Shown: positions 28,327 to 39,733, counted from the first letter of the stretch. The stretch is 64,000 nt of DNA from Emiliania huxleyi CCMP1516 (GCF_000372725.1 NW_005201080.1:70872-134871), one strand, 5' to 3'. Notes: generated from the letters alone by a model not told the origin. Numbers and translations are program-made.

Positions 28327-31300
28327 ATGCCGCCTCTCACCGACAAGACCAAAGGGCGCCTCGAGGCGGCGCGCGAGCAGATCGCCAAGCTGATTCAGCG
28401 CGATGCAAAGGTCAAGGACGAGACGGACCTGTACAACCGGCTCCTGAAGCAGGCGCGCGCCAACGAGGGCCTGTTCGAGCCGTGCGACGCGGAACTGCCC
28501 CTGCACAAGCAGCCTCAGTTTATGGAGGCGCCGGGTGGCTTCGCGCCGATGCCCGCTGCGCTCAAGCAAGCTGCGACCGAGCAGCTCGAGTATCACATGT
28601 GCGCCGCCCCGCGATGCCTCGAGCCACACATCGCCGGGTCGAGGCTAGCGGCCGGCCCGCGCGCAGGTTCGTCGGCCTCTTCCCCGAGATCCACCGCGCG
28701 TGGCTCACCATCGACCACATGCTCTTCCTCTGGGACTACAACCACCCGTCGGGAAGCTTTTACCAGTGCGTGCCCTGCCCTCCCGCTCTGCCGGCGGCGG
28801 CACAGCGCGGCTCACGCCGCGCCCTGGGTGGGCGGTGGCTTGCAGGTACGACGGGCTCGAGCAGACGATCATCAACGCGGCGCTGGTGCCCTGCAAGCCA
28901 GGCGTCTTTGCGGCCGAGGCGACGCCGCGCCACCTCCTCCTCCTCTCGACGCCCTCAGAGGTGGTGGTGCTCGCCGTCTACCCGACCGGACCCGCAGGCA
29001 GCAGAGACGGAGGGGCGAGGGAGGGGCGAGGGGAGGGAGGGGTCCGGTCACCCCGCGGCGGGACGGCCGTAGGCGCGGAGGACTCGACGATCGACATCCA
29101 CGAGACCGGCTTCGCCGTCCCGTCCGACGGCGACTCGGCTGGCTTGGCTGGGCTTGCTGGCGCGAGACAGTTCCGTGAGCCGGCTCGTGCCCTTCCCCGT
29201 AGGCGTCAACTTCGTGGCGATGGCGCACACGCCGTGCGGCCGCGTCTTCATGGCGGGCGCCGACGGCTTCCTCCACGAGCTGCAGTACGGCTTCTCCGAG
29301 CGCTGGCTCGGCGGGTCGCACCGGATGTGCCAAAAGAAGAACGTGTCGCGCAAGCGGGACCGCGCGTACAACTTCGTGCTCTCCGCCTTCCACGAGTGCG
29401 CGGACCCGATCGTCCAGCTCGAGTACGACGCCGAGCGGAACATCCTCTACTCCCTCACCGCCGCGTCGGCGCTCGGTGCGTGCAGCCCGCCTGGCGGCCC
29501 TGCAGGAGGCCGGCAGCGTCGGAAGGAGCTGCTGCTGCTGCCGCGCCCCTCCGTCCCGCACGGCCTTCGCCGACCCTGTGATGCCCCCCCCCCGCCCCCC
29601 CGGCCCGCAGGCGTGTACGACCTCGGCGAGAAGGGCGACTCGCTCCGGTACGTCGCCTCGATGGATGCGCGCGCCGTTCACCACGCGCTGCGCCACTCCG
29701 GAGCCATCGCGGGCGACTCAAAGACGCTGCAGCGGCTCGACGAGGACATCAAGGCCGCCGAGCGGGCGCCCGCCGCCTCGCGCGAGCTCTCCCCCGCCTT
29801 CGTCGCGCTGGCGCCCATCCCCTCCACCGTCTCCCACCTGATGCAGCTCGAGCTCGTCTCGTCCTCCGGCGTGCGCGTCTGCGTGCGCGTCGCGCCTAAC
29901 ACGGCGGACGGGCGCCGCTCGCACCCGGCAGAGATCCGGCCCCTCTTTGCGGTGGCGCCGCCGCGCGCCTCGGACGGGCGGCCGCTCCGCTGCTCGCGCG
30001 GCGCCGCCCTGGTCGCCGGCGACACGACCCTCCTCGCGCCGTCGGTCGAGGACGCGGCCGGCGCCGTCGAGCTGCTCTGCGTGAGCGAGCTGCTCGCGGC
30101 GCGCGGCGAGGACGGCAAGCCCGCCTCGGACGCGGCCAGCCTGACTCGGCTGCGGCTGCGCGGCTCGCTCTTCGCCGTCGCCGAGGAGCCGCGCCCCGGC
30201 CCGCCGCCGCTCGGCTCCGCCCTCGCCACGCAGCACTCTGCAGCGCTGCGCTCCTTCGTGCTGCTCACCTCGGAGGGGGTGCAGCGCGTGCTCAAGCGGC
30301 GGCCGCTCGACCCGCTCCTCGCCGCCGCCTCGCCGCGCTCCGCCGCCGCCCAGCAGCTCGGGCTGCCTTCACCCGCCAACGACTTCTTCTCGTTTTACGG
30401 CGCCGACGAGGAGCGCCGCCCCGCGCCGCCGCCGCGCCCACCGCCGCCCACCGCCGCTCCGCCGCCGCCCACCGCCGCTCCGCCGCCCCGCGCCGCCGCT
30501 CCGCCGCCCCGCGCCGCCCGCCGCCGCGCGCCGCCGCGCGCACGCGCCACCCGCGCCACCCGCGCGGCAGAGCCTCGGGCGCGAGGCCCTCCCCTCTCGC
30601 TGCTCACCCCCCCCTCGCCTCTCCCCTCGCTCCCCAGGCGTGCTCCATGTGCCTCCTCGCCGTCCTCTCCCCTGGCGCCGACCAGCCGACGGCCGGCGTG
30701 CTCGCCGGCTGGGCGCAGCACCACGGCGGCGTCGTGGCGGGCGCGGCGCCCGCCATGTCGGAGGCGTTTGCGACGGCGCAGGGAGTCGCCATCCGCGGCC
30801 AGGCGCAGCGGCACTCGGGGCGGCACGGCGGCATCTGCCGCGCAGTGGCGCGCCTCTTGCACGAGAGCTGGTCACAGCCCCTCTGCTGTAGCACGCCGCG
30901 AGGCGGCCTCGCGCTCCGGCACGGCCGCCCCTTTTGGCTGCGGCTGCACGCCAGCCTCACCCGGCTGGTTGCCCACCTCGAGTCCTTCTCGGGTGAGTGG
31001 GGCCTCACACCCGCCGGCGCGGGCGCCCCGCCCGCCGGGGGGATGGAGGGCAGCCGCTCGCGCCTCCGCGCGTCGGTCGGCTCGATCGTGTACGCCGACC
31101 GCGCCGTCGCCGAGTCGCGCTGGCGCTCGATGGAGCGCACGCACGCGAGCGAAAAGGAGGCCGAGTCGCTCTCCGCCGTGATCTGCCTCGCGCGCCGCGT
31201 GGCGCAGCTCTCGCTGCTGCTCGCCGCGGTCGCCGAGCCCGACGAGCCCGCCGCCGCACCGCCCATCGACACCGCCGCCGACGCGGGCGCGGGGCGGCTC

Positions 31301-33607
31301 CTCTCCCCCGAGGTCGCCCCGGGGAGGTTGGCCGAGCTGCCGGAGCTGCCTCCCAAGCTCAAGGCGCACTTCGCCGCCGGGCTCACTCTGCAGGGCCTCG
31401 CGGTGCCGCTGCTGCTCGACGGGCGCGGCAAGCCGCAGCCAGGCCGCTGGGACGCCGACATCGAGGCGCGCTTGCCAAAGGCGCTCTTCCACGCGCTCGG
31501 CGCTGCCGAGGCTGCTGGCGGCGCGGCTGTCACGCGGCGGCTGCAGGCGGAGTGCCCCGAGCTCTTCTCGAGCGCCGACGCGAGCTCGCTCAAGGCGTGG
31601 GAGATCGAATCATACAACATGATTGCGAGATCTCTAATCATGTAATATGATGGAATAGTGCACAAACTGTGCCGTGCTATAATACAACAGGCGTGGGAGC
31701 TTCTCTCGCGCGCCGACGCGCCGACGACCGCCGAGCCGGACCGCGCCGCTCTCCTCTCCGACGCGCTCGCCGCCTTTCTGCCCGCGGTGTCTGCCGACGC
31801 GTCGGTCGACCTCGCCGTGCTCGTCGACGCCTTCTTCGCCCACCACGCACGCGCCAAGCGGGCGTCGGCGCCGCCGGTGGATCCGGCGCCGGGAGCGTCG
31901 CCCGTGAGCGAGGCCGCCGAGCGGGCGCTGGTTCAGCTCCCCCTCGCCGCCGTACGCGCGGCCGACCCCGACAACTTGGCGCCACAAGCCCTCTCCGCGG
32001 CGGGCGCGGCGGCCGGCGTGGACGGCTGGTCCAAGCAGCAGCGGGGCGCGATCTGCGCGCGGCTGCGCTGCTACCGCGTGCTGCTCGACAAGCTTGACTT
32101 CCTCGCGCGGCCGCCCCTCCCCGTCGACCCGCACAAAGCACCCGGCCCGGCAGCGGCCAGCGCGGCGGCGGCTCCGGCTGCGGCCGCCGCCGCTGCCGGC
32201 GAGGGGTGGTCTCGGCTGCTTCGAGAGGCGCTCCGTCAGGCTCCGTCGGACGAGCTGCTGCTCGACGCGGCGGCGTGGTGGCTCCTGTACGGCAACCGGG
32301 AGGAGGAGCTGGTCGAGCTCGCTTCGCCGCGCCTGGAGGCGTTCTGCGCCGCCGGCCCGCCTCCGGAGGGTGGGCGGCGCGTGTGGGCGGCCTTCCTCTC
32401 TCCCGCGGCGGGCGAGGCGCTCGAGTCGTGGGAGGCGCTGGCCGCGACACCGGAACCGGCTGGCTTCGGCGAGGCGGTGAGCCGTCTCTCCCGCGGCTAC
32501 CTGCTGCCGCGGCTGCTCTTCCGGCGCGGCCAGTACGTGGAGGCCGCCACCGCCTTCTCGACGCAGGCGGTGCGCGCCGCGAGCGCGCCGGACGGGGGTT
32601 CGGCCGGGGCCGAGGGCAGCAAGACGCGGCTGCTCGAGGAGCGCATCTCGGCGCTCTCGCTCGCGGCGACCGCGGCCAAGGCGGCGGGCTCCGACGGCGC
32701 GGCGCGCCTCGGCGCCGACTTTATCCGCGCGGCCGACGAGCAGGCGCAGCTCGCGCGGCTGCAGCTCGGAGTGGTGCTTGAGCTCGAGCGGCTGGGCGCG
32801 GCGGACCCGGCGGTCCCGGGCAGTGCGCTCGCCGCCCTCGCGGCGAGCAAGGGGGTGCCCGCCTCCTCCCTCGCCGCCGACCTCGCCTCGCAGGCCGAGG
32901 CGGCGGCCGGCAGCCTGCTCGAGCTGACCGCGGTCTTCAAGCTCGCGTGGGACGCGCAGCTGTGGAGCGCGTCCCTCGCCGTCCTCGACTTCGCCGCGCC
33001 GCACCGCGCCTACCCCGAGTACGTCGACTTCGCACTGCAGCAGCTGCTCGCACCGGCGACGGCCGACGGCGCGGCGCCGGCGCCGTGGTCCGAGGTGCGC
33101 GCAGTCGTGGCGCGGCTGCGCAAGGCGCACCCCACCGACTACGTCTTTTGCCTCGACACCATCTGCGCCCTCCTCGAGCGACGCGCACTCACCGAGCCTC
33201 CCGCGTCGGGCGCGTCCGGCGCGGTGGTCTCCCTCCTCTCGCCGGCCAGCGGTGCAGTGCGGCCCGATGTGAGCTGGGGCGGGCTCTACGCATGCTACGC
33301 CGGGACCCACCACTGCGGCCGCCGGATGCGTGCGCTCTGGGAGGAGTCGCCGGCGACGCAGCTGCACCTCCTCGGATCGCTCGTCACGCTGCTACGCGGC
33401 TGGCTCGAGGCGGCCCGCTCGTCGGCCGACGAGATGCGGCGGCTCGTGTCGGCCGCGCGCGAGCTCGCCATCGCCGGCGACTTGGACGCGCACATCGTCC
33501 GGCTCGGCGGCGACCTCGCCTCGTCGCCCTCCGCAGACCTCGCACCGCGCTTGCACACCGACCTTCGCGATTTGCGCGCCGCGCTCTCCGCCCTGACTCG
33601 CAGCTGA
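28327..33607 (+). CDS. NUP155: Nucleoporin Nup155 (inner ring of the nuclear pore)
   Basis: Exons: 28327-28598, 28667-28765, 28846-28997, 29073-29129, 29203-29475, 29611-about 30420, 30638-31594, 31691-33607. The junctions rebuild family motifs: YHM+FVGLFPEIHRAWLTID, YQ+YDGLEQTI, G+VNFVAMAHTPCGRVFMAG, ALG+VYDLGEKGD and NDFFSFYG...ACSMCLLAV. The N-terminal half is the beta-propeller (RHLLLLSTPSEVVVLAVY, ADGFLHELQYG); the C-terminal half is the alpha-solenoid. The length (about 1400 residues) matches human Nup155. Nup155 links the inner ring to membrane and scaffold. Three introns (28998, 29130, 31595) need GC donors. The intron at 31595-31690 is an AT-rich insert flanked by an 11-bp direct repeat. 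The end of the sixth exon is unclear because a low-complexity CCGCCG tract follows. Confidence 0.9.
31593..31699. mobile_element. Introner-like insertion in NUP155
   Basis: AGGCGTGGGAG occurs at 31593-31603 and again at 31689-31699, exactly 96 bp apart. The DNA between is AT-rich (GAATCATACAACATGATTGC, with a small AATCAT/ATGATT hairpin) inside a gene of very high GC. It carries in-frame stops, but removing 31595-31690 as a GC-AG intron restores SLK+AWELLSRAD. Both splice dinucleotides come from the duplicated target. Confidence 0.75.
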
Positions 33608-34101
33608 GGGGCGGCGGCTCGCGCTATCGCGCGCTTCTCCGTTCCAGGCACGTTCCAGGCACGGCAGCTCGGAGGGCGACGTGGCGGCAAGGGGATATGC
33701 ACGAGCACGAAAGGAAAGTCGCCCGGTCGCACGGGTGCTTTCACAGCGTGGCGAGCTTCCAGGTTGGGATATGAGTGCAGCTCGCTGGCCCCAGTCTCGT
33801 GTCGGGGTCGGGGTAGACGAGCAGCCGCCGAGGTGCAGGTTACACGCTTTTTCTGTTTCGCTCCCACCTCCTGCGCACTCGGGACACACGGGGGGAAACC
33901 CGGCCCGTATGTTTCATGCCATATACATGACTGCAGAGCTTGTTTTTATATACTCAACTGGGTAGAGAGCACCACTCAGCAGAGGCCAGTGAGAGCACCC
34001 TGCTCCCCGGGGTGGGGGAGCGCGGCGCGACACAGTCCAGAGCTGCGCTCACCCGATCGTTGTCCACACACCACGCATGTGCAAGTACGCATCACTCAGC
34101 T
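33608..34101. other. Spacer between convergent genes
   Basis: Follows NUP155 and lies before the 3' end of the LRRC46-like gene. No ORF, repeat or RNA gene seen beyond a short GTTCCAGGCAC doublet at 33642-33662. Confidence 0.5.
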
Positions 34102-34869
34102 TTACACCTGTGACGCCTCCGCTTGTCGTCGGCATCGAGACAGTTCTCGGAGCTGAGCGACTTTGTCCTTCACCCCTGCCGTGCCGCCAGCGGAGCCTCC
34201 CCATCTTCTCTCAACCAGGCGTTCGTACACATCTTCCGCAGATTCTCCGGGGGCCATGCGTGGGACCTCTGTGAGCATGGCTCGCGGGGCCTCTGTCTCA
34301 TCCGAGGAGCTCGAGTCTGTCTCTTCGTCACTGGACTCGGTGGGCTGGTCGTCGAGGCGCCGCAACTGCGTGAGAGCTCCGAGAAGGCTTTCGCGGTAGC
34401 TCGGCCTTGCAGAGCATGGATTGGCGCGAAGGTCGAGGTGGATGAGTGACTGTGGGAAGAGGTTGTTGGGCTCGGCCACATCGTCGATGCTGTTGTGCGA
34501 GAGGTCGAGGTGGAGGAGAGATGGGAGATGGGCCACCCCGCTAACCCACTCCAATCGGTTGTGCGAGAGAACGAGAAACTGGAGCGCATGGAAGAAGTCG
34601 AGGCCTTCGATCTCACGCACGCGATTGTGCTGGAGATAGATGTGCGTTGCGGCGTTGCATGGATCCAGACCCTCCATTGAACCGAGGTTGAGATGACCCA
34701 GTCTGAGCCGTCTAAGACCAACGACATGCTGCGCCCGCTCCTCCGGCTCGAGTGAGCTGTCTGAGCTTTCCGCGATCAGCGCCATTGTGATGTGGCGCGG
34801 CTTCTCAGCAGGATCGAGGGTACTCGGCGCAGCGTCTTCCCCAGACATGCCCGGCTCCGCCGCTGGCAA
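34102..34869 (-). CDS. LRRC46: LRRC46-like leucine-rich repeat protein
   Basis: Single exon, 255 residues. Four to five SDS22-type leucine-rich repeats span residues about 50-165: GLRRLRLGHLNLGSMEGL, ATHIYLQHNRVREIEGL, ALQFLVLSHNRLEWVSGV, SLLHLDLSHNSIDDV and FPQSLIHLDLRANPCS. A cap (YRESLLGALTQLRRLDDQP) and an acidic Ser/Asp/Glu run (ESSDEETDSSSSDE) follow. The FPQSL-cap-LDDQP-acidic order is that of LRRC46, a ciliary/sperm-flagellar protein in animals (from memory of the family). Its presence suggests a flagellated cell. A generic SDS22-like regulator is the alternative. Confidence 0.75.
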   Translation of the reverse strand: MPAAEPGMSGEDAAPSTLDPAEKPRHITMALIAESSDSSLEPEERAQHVVGLRRLRLGHLNLGSMEGLDPCNAATHIYLQHNRVREIEGLDFFHALQFLVLSHNRLEWVSGVAHLPSLLHLDLSHNSIDDVAEPNNLFPQSLIHLDLRANPCSARPSYRESLLGALTQLRRLDDQPTESSDEETDSSSSDETEAPRAMLTEVPRMAPGESAEDVYERLVERRWGGSAGGTAGVKDKVAQLRELSRCRRQAEASQV

Positions 34870-35848
34870 CGGTGCACGCGATCGTTACACTAAATTAGTC
34901 ATTGGGGCTGTGAAGTTCAACCGCTATAGGCTGTCGCTAAACTGCGAAAATGACGTTGATCATTGTCCGACTTGTTACTCCCGTGACGAAAAACGACCAA
35001 CGCACCGGGCGCCTGCCCGAGAACTTGATTTCGAATACGTAGGAGGCATCAGAGCAAAAATTGAGCACGCTCAGGTTGAAAAAAATTTAAGGGTCAACTC
35101 GCCGATTTCGAACCGGTAGGCCACTCGACCATCGAGGTGCCACCGGCCGACCTCAGCAGAGTAGATGTTCGTGGACCGGTAGCGTCGAACCGGCGGCCCA
35201 TACCCGTAGCACATTACCGAGGGAACACATACATACCGACGCCCGAAGTGCCAAGAAGGACGTCATCAGTACGAAACCTCAGAAGGCCATGGGCGCCGAG
35301 AGAACATTCCCTCGAGAGGACAAAGAAAGCCGTCGCACCCCCTTCCTTGCGCAAGTGTCCCCCGCTATGTGTCGCCGCTATCGGGGCACGCTATCCTGCG
35401 CAGGCAGGGCAAGCGGGGGCGGGGGGCACTCCCCCTGGTCTGGATACTGGGGTGTGACTGTCTCCAGTCTCGGAGAAGCTAAGAATATTTGATTTTGTCC
35501 GACTTGTTAGAGCAAGAGGAGGCACGAGTTGCGCCATTTTGCCCAGCTTTTGGGGCCCTTTCTCTCTCTCTCCACGAATGAGACGCGTCTCCGACTCTCC
35601 GAGCACTGTGAGAGGTGTCATCCGCTAATGCGCTCACTCTTTTACATACATAATTTTAGAGTTTGGGGAAGGCAAGCGCGAGGGAGGGTGGACACAGATG
35701 GCGAGGGGTGCAAGTCGAGACTCGAGTCCCCATTGAGACGAATCTAGTACCATCGCCTCATGCCCTCATCTCGATCCCAGTCCCACGCCGTTATGGTTAG
35801 AGCACTGGTCCGCGCGCAGCTCCAAGGCCAAAGAGAAAGGAGCAGTCA
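34870..35848. other. Intergenic stretch with degenerate tRNA-like boxes and a dispersed repeat
   Basis: Around 35095-35140 on the minus strand box-A-like (TGGTCGAGTGG) and box-B-like (GGTTCGAAATC) words lie too close for a tRNA and are followed by T7. A dispersed repeat covers 35232-35457. A tRNA-like word (GGTTAGAGCACTGGTC) is at 35793. No protein gene seen. Confidence 0.5.
35232..35457 (+). repeat. Dispersed repeat, about 225 bp
   Basis: Shares long stretches (GTGCCAAGAAGGACGTCAT, CTCAGAAGGCCATGGGCGCC, GGGGCACGCTATCCTGCGCA) with the reverse complement of 42850-43075. Confidence 0.85.
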
Positions 35849-36477
35849 CTAAGTTTCCGGAAGCTCTGAAGTCGGCGGTTTCCCTCCCGCGGCGCCATTC
35901 TGCGCCTTCAGCTCCTCGAGGATTGCCGCGAGGATAACCCGCTCGTCGGGAGGGATCCTGGTCTCGCTCTCCACCTTGGCCGAAGACTTCTGTTCTCTGT
36001 GAGCATGGTACATCAGGTAGGGCCTCCAAAAGGCGGTGTAGAGTACAAGCATGGTGAGTGCAAACGAGACGAGGTGGTCCAGAAAGGCTGAGATGGTGAA
36101 CTCCTGCCCTCTGACAAAGACCGACCCAGAGGTCGAACTTCCGCCTTTGACGAGGTTCATGGCTGCCAAGGGGGCAGGGGTGAACTTAGAGTGGCAACGG
36201 GGCAGCCGCGGCTGCGGGAAGGGCGATCGTGTCCATCTTTCATGCGGCCGGCGCCTGGCTTGATGAAGCTGTCTGTGAACGACGCGATCAGCTCTTCGAA
36301 AGCAATGCCGACGGCAACGCCAATGGCAAGCTCGACGATGTTGCTTTGGCAAATAAAGTCAACCCAGCCGCCCCAGAACCGGCCGCAGCACGATCGCGTG
36401 CCGCTAAGACACTTTGAGCAGCAGCCCGCGTCCTCGGCCGCTTCGTCAGAACCACATCCGGAGCACGGCATACACAT
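35849..36477 (-). CDS. mscL: MscL-type large-conductance mechanosensitive channel
   Basis: Two exons (36477-36255, 36162-35849) give 178 residues. A Cys-rich N-terminus (CSGCGSDEAAEDAGCCSKC) precedes the MscL pore helix NIVELAIGVAVGIAFEELIASFTDSFIKP. The intron removes 92 bp and needs a GC donor (CCAG|GCGCCG); the junction KP+AMNLVKGG lines up with the MPPLGLLIGG that follows TM1 in bacterial MscL. Exon 2 has the periplasmic-like loop, TM2 (HLVSFALTMLVLYTAFW) and the C-terminal helix motif DERVILAAILEELKAQNG, like LLTEIRDLL. MscL opens a wide pore under membrane tension. In a eukaryote it could sit in the plasma membrane or an organelle envelope. No transit peptide is evident. The intron shows it is not bacterial contamination. 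Confidence 0.85.
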
Positions 36478-37014
36478 ACCGCGAACCGGACGGAGGCCAA
36501 AATTCCGCGTTCATTATCTCATTTCGCCACCGACACCGCAACCGCACCGCGCCCGCCTTCGAACATAGAAACTGACGACCGAGCACCGGGATAGGATCGG
36601 TTCGACATGGACCCCTACATACTTGTCCTTCCTTTCCGGAACCCGAACGAAGGTGGGTGGGTGGACTGCTGACTGGCTGGGTTTGTTTGTTTGCGTGCGA
36701 TGAGGAGAGGGACTCCGAATGCACGGAAGGTATCCTCGGGCGGGGTTAGTGCCTGCGCAAGAGAACTGCGACGTATCGGTCTCATACATACTAGCACCCC
36801 TCGCGAGCCGATGTATGCATGCATCTATGCATCTATCTCTATCTATCTTCTGGCTGGCCCAGCGAGGCTGTTTGTTGCGGGGCACGGCGGCGGGGCGCTC
36901 CTCCAAACTCCGTAGAGCAGAAAGTGGCCGCGTGTTTGGCGAGGGCGCGATGCGGCTTGAACTACGTAGCGTATTTCTCTTGGCCTTGCAGCGTCGAGGT
37001 GAGTGCTTGCTGCC
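36478..37014. other. Divergent promoter region of MscL and FARSB genes
   Basis: 537 bp between divergent starts. A GCATGCATCTATGCATCTATC tract lies near 36815-36850. No defined promoter element recognised. Confidence 0.5.
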
Positions 37015-39446
37015 ATGCCTACGGTCGGCATATTACGAGATCCGCTCTTTGAGGCCCTCGGCCGCTCGTACACGGAGGACGAGTTCCAGGAGCTCTGCTT
37101 CGAGTTTGGCATCGAGCTGGACGACGTGGAGGAGGAGGAGGACGCGGGAACAAAGACGCGCGGCGCTGCGTCCGGCGAGAAGGTGGTCACCTACAAGATC
37201 GAGGTGCCGGCCAACCGGTACGACATCCTGTGCCTCGAAGGGATGAAGCGGGCGCTGCGTGTCTTCCTCGGCCTCGACAGCCCTCCGACGTACACGCTCT
37301 CGCCGCCTGAGCCGCAGCTGCGCATCACCGTCGAGCCGCCGGTGCGCGCTCGGCCTCGCCGTCTGTGCAAGCCCAGCCGTTCCCCCGCGCGCGGTGGTCG
37401 GCTCCGGTCGGGCTTCCCGGAGCGGCGCGCCGGGTGCCTCCCTCGTGACTGCGCCGTCCGCCCGTCTGCAGACGGCCGGCATCCGTCCGTACGTGCTCTG
37501 CGCGGTGCTGCGCGGCTGCACGCTCGGCCAGCGGGCGTACAACTCGTTCCTCGACCTGCAGGACCGGCTGCACCACAACATCGCGCGGAGGCGGACGCTC
37601 GTCGCCATCGGCACGCACGACCTCGACAAGCTGTCTCCGCCGTTCCGCTACACGGCCCGGCCGCCAAAGGACATCCGGTTCGTGCCTCTGGCGCAGGAGA
37701 AGGAGTTTGACGCTGAGGAGCTCTTCGCCTTCTACAACGACCCGACGCGCAACTCGCCGCTCAAGAAGTTCCTCCCCATCCTCGCCGGCGCCTCCCACTA
37801 CCCCGTGCTCTACGACTCGCAGGATCGCGTCCTCTCGCTGCCTCCGATCATCAACGGGGAGCACTCGCGCATCTCGCCGCAGACGCGGAACGTCTTCATC
37901 GAGTGCACGTGCACGGACCTGACAAAGGGGAAGCAGGTGCTCAACACCATCGTCGCCATGTTCTCCGAGTACGCCTCCACCCCCTTCGCCGTCGAGCCCG
38001 TCGCTGTTCAGTACCCCGCCGGCCCCTCCCACCCCAAGCTCGCCGGCCAGACGGTCCTCACGCCCGACCTCTCCGAACGGGTGGTAAGTGCGGGGGTGGG
38101 ATACATCCAGCGCGCGGTCGGGCTCGGCGCCGACGCGCTGCCCGCCGAGGCGATCCTCGCCGCCCGCTGCGCGCGAGAGGACGAGCCTTCTCGGACCCTT
38201 CACCGACCTGTCTCGGACGTGTGTCTCTGACAGGCGATCCCGCCGCTGCTGCGCAAGATGATGCTCGACGCGTCGCTCGTCGACGGCGGCGAGTCTGTCT
38301 CTGTGCGCGTGCCCATCACGCGGCCGGACGTGATGCACGCTTGCGACGTGATGGAGGACGTCGCGGTGGCGTACTCGTTCAACAAGCTGCCGCGCCCGCT
38401 GCCGCCCGTCTGCTGCATGGGGTCGCAGCAGCCCGTGACTAAGCTCACAGAGCTGATGCGGATCGAGCTCGCGCAGATGGGCTTCACAGAGGCGCACCCC
38501 CCCCCCCCCGCCCCTTCCCTCTCCCGCCTCTTCGCGCGCCGCCCCCGCCTCCTCCTGGCCTTGCTCCTCCTGGCCTTGCTCCTCCTCCCGTGAGCGGCGG
38601 AGTGTCACTGAAGATCTCTGCCCCCGTGGACAGGCGCTCTCCTTCGCGCTCTGCTCGAGCGACGACTGCTTCTCCAAGCTGCGCCGCGAGGAGGGGGGCG
38701 CCAACCGCGCCGTCGTCATCTCCAACCCCAAGACGGAGGAGTTTCAGGTCTGCCGCACGTCGCTGTTGCCCGGCCTGCTCAAGACGCTGGGCAAGAACAA
38801 GTGCGCCGCTACCGCATGTTACCACGCCACTTCCCGCCGCCGCAGCGCCGCCGCACCCGCCGCCCCGCCCCGCCCGCCCCGCCCGCCAGGTCCAACCCGC
38901 TGCCGTGGAAGCTCTTCGAGGCCGCAGACGTCGTCCTGGTCGACGACGAGTCCGACGTCGGCGCCTCGAACCAGCGCCGGCTGGCGATGGTGTACACCGG
39001 CGCGGACGGGTCGGGCTTCGAGGTGCTGCACGGCGCCGTCGAGCGCTCGCTCCTCATGCTGGGCCCAAAGGTGCGGCCTCCGCGAGCCCCCCCCCCCCCC
39101 CCCCTCCCCTCCTCCCTCCTCCTCCCCTCCTCCTCCGCGCTTGAGGCGCCGACCCGAACCCGCCCGTGCCCCGCCGCTGCGGCCGCAGGCGTCGGGCTTC
39201 TCCATCCGGCGCGGGAGCGACCCTGCCTACCTGGACGGCCGCTGCGCCGAGGTTGTGCTGCCGACGGGCCGCGTGGTCGGCACGTTTGGCACCGTCCACC
39301 CGGAGGCACTGGCTCGGACTGCAGCCCGCAGCAACCGCGCGCCAGACGTCGCCGACGCGCCTCCCCCTCTCTGTCAGGTGCTCGCCAACTTTGAGCTCGA
39401 GTTCCCGACGTCGGCCGCCGACATCGACCTGCAGTACTTCGTGTGA
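37015..39446 (+). CDS. FARSB: Phenylalanine-tRNA ligase beta subunit, cytosolic
   Basis: Seven exons: 37015-37341, 37472-38149, 38234-38491, 38634-38800, 38890-39070, 39189-39305, 39378-39446. They sum to 598 residues, close to human FARSB (589). It charges tRNA-Phe as an alpha2-beta2 enzyme. Motifs: [49 protein letters not shown] (B1), [36 protein letters not shown] (B3/4), [20 protein letters not shown] (B5), FTE+[29 protein letters not shown] and a C-terminus in LQYFV. The start at MPTV matches the eukaryotic family; an upstream in-frame Met at 37003 adds only four residues. Introns 38150, 38492 and 39306 have GC donors, each after GAG; intron 38150-38233 is also flanked by a 9-bp direct repeat. 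Confidence 0.95.
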
Positions 39447-39733
39447 GGCCCACAGCGCCCGTCCGCGCGCGAGGGACGCGAGCTCGTGAGCTCACCAGCG
39501 CCCGCACCTCTCCCCCTCTCTCCTGACTCCTGTCGCACGTCTGCCCGCCTCACACCTCTCGTCTGCACGTGGTGGTAGATGCCCGCTGAAGTTTTCTGTA
39601 TACACCTCGTAGACTGAGAGAGAGAGACACAGAGAAGAGACAGAGTCAGAGAAACCAGATTCCTGCGCCCCTGATATGGGACACAACGCTCAACGCACAA
39701 CGGCACAGGCCAGAATAAAAAAAGACGACAAAA
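39447..39733. other. FARSB 3' flank
   Basis: Contains a GAGAGAGAGACACAGAGAAGAG purine tract (about 39617-39650). No gene. Confidence 0.5.

Noticed and set aside
30604-31857. 417-aa ORF on the minus strand
   Set aside because: It is antisense to NUP155 exons whose motifs are clear; Arg/Ser/Ala bias marks it as a shadow frame.
35090-35140. tRNA gene on the minus strand (GGTTCGAAATC box B, TGGTCGAGTGG box A, T-run)
   Set aside because: The two boxes are only a few bases apart, so no anticodon arm can form; at best a degenerate tRNA-derived fragment.
35785-35830. tRNA D-arm-like sequence GGTTAGAGCACTGGTC
   Set aside because: No matching acceptor stem, anticodon loop or T arm follows.
35849-36477. 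MscL as bacterial contamination
   Set aside because: The gene needs a 92-bp GC-AG intron to be complete and its neighbours are clearly eukaryotic.
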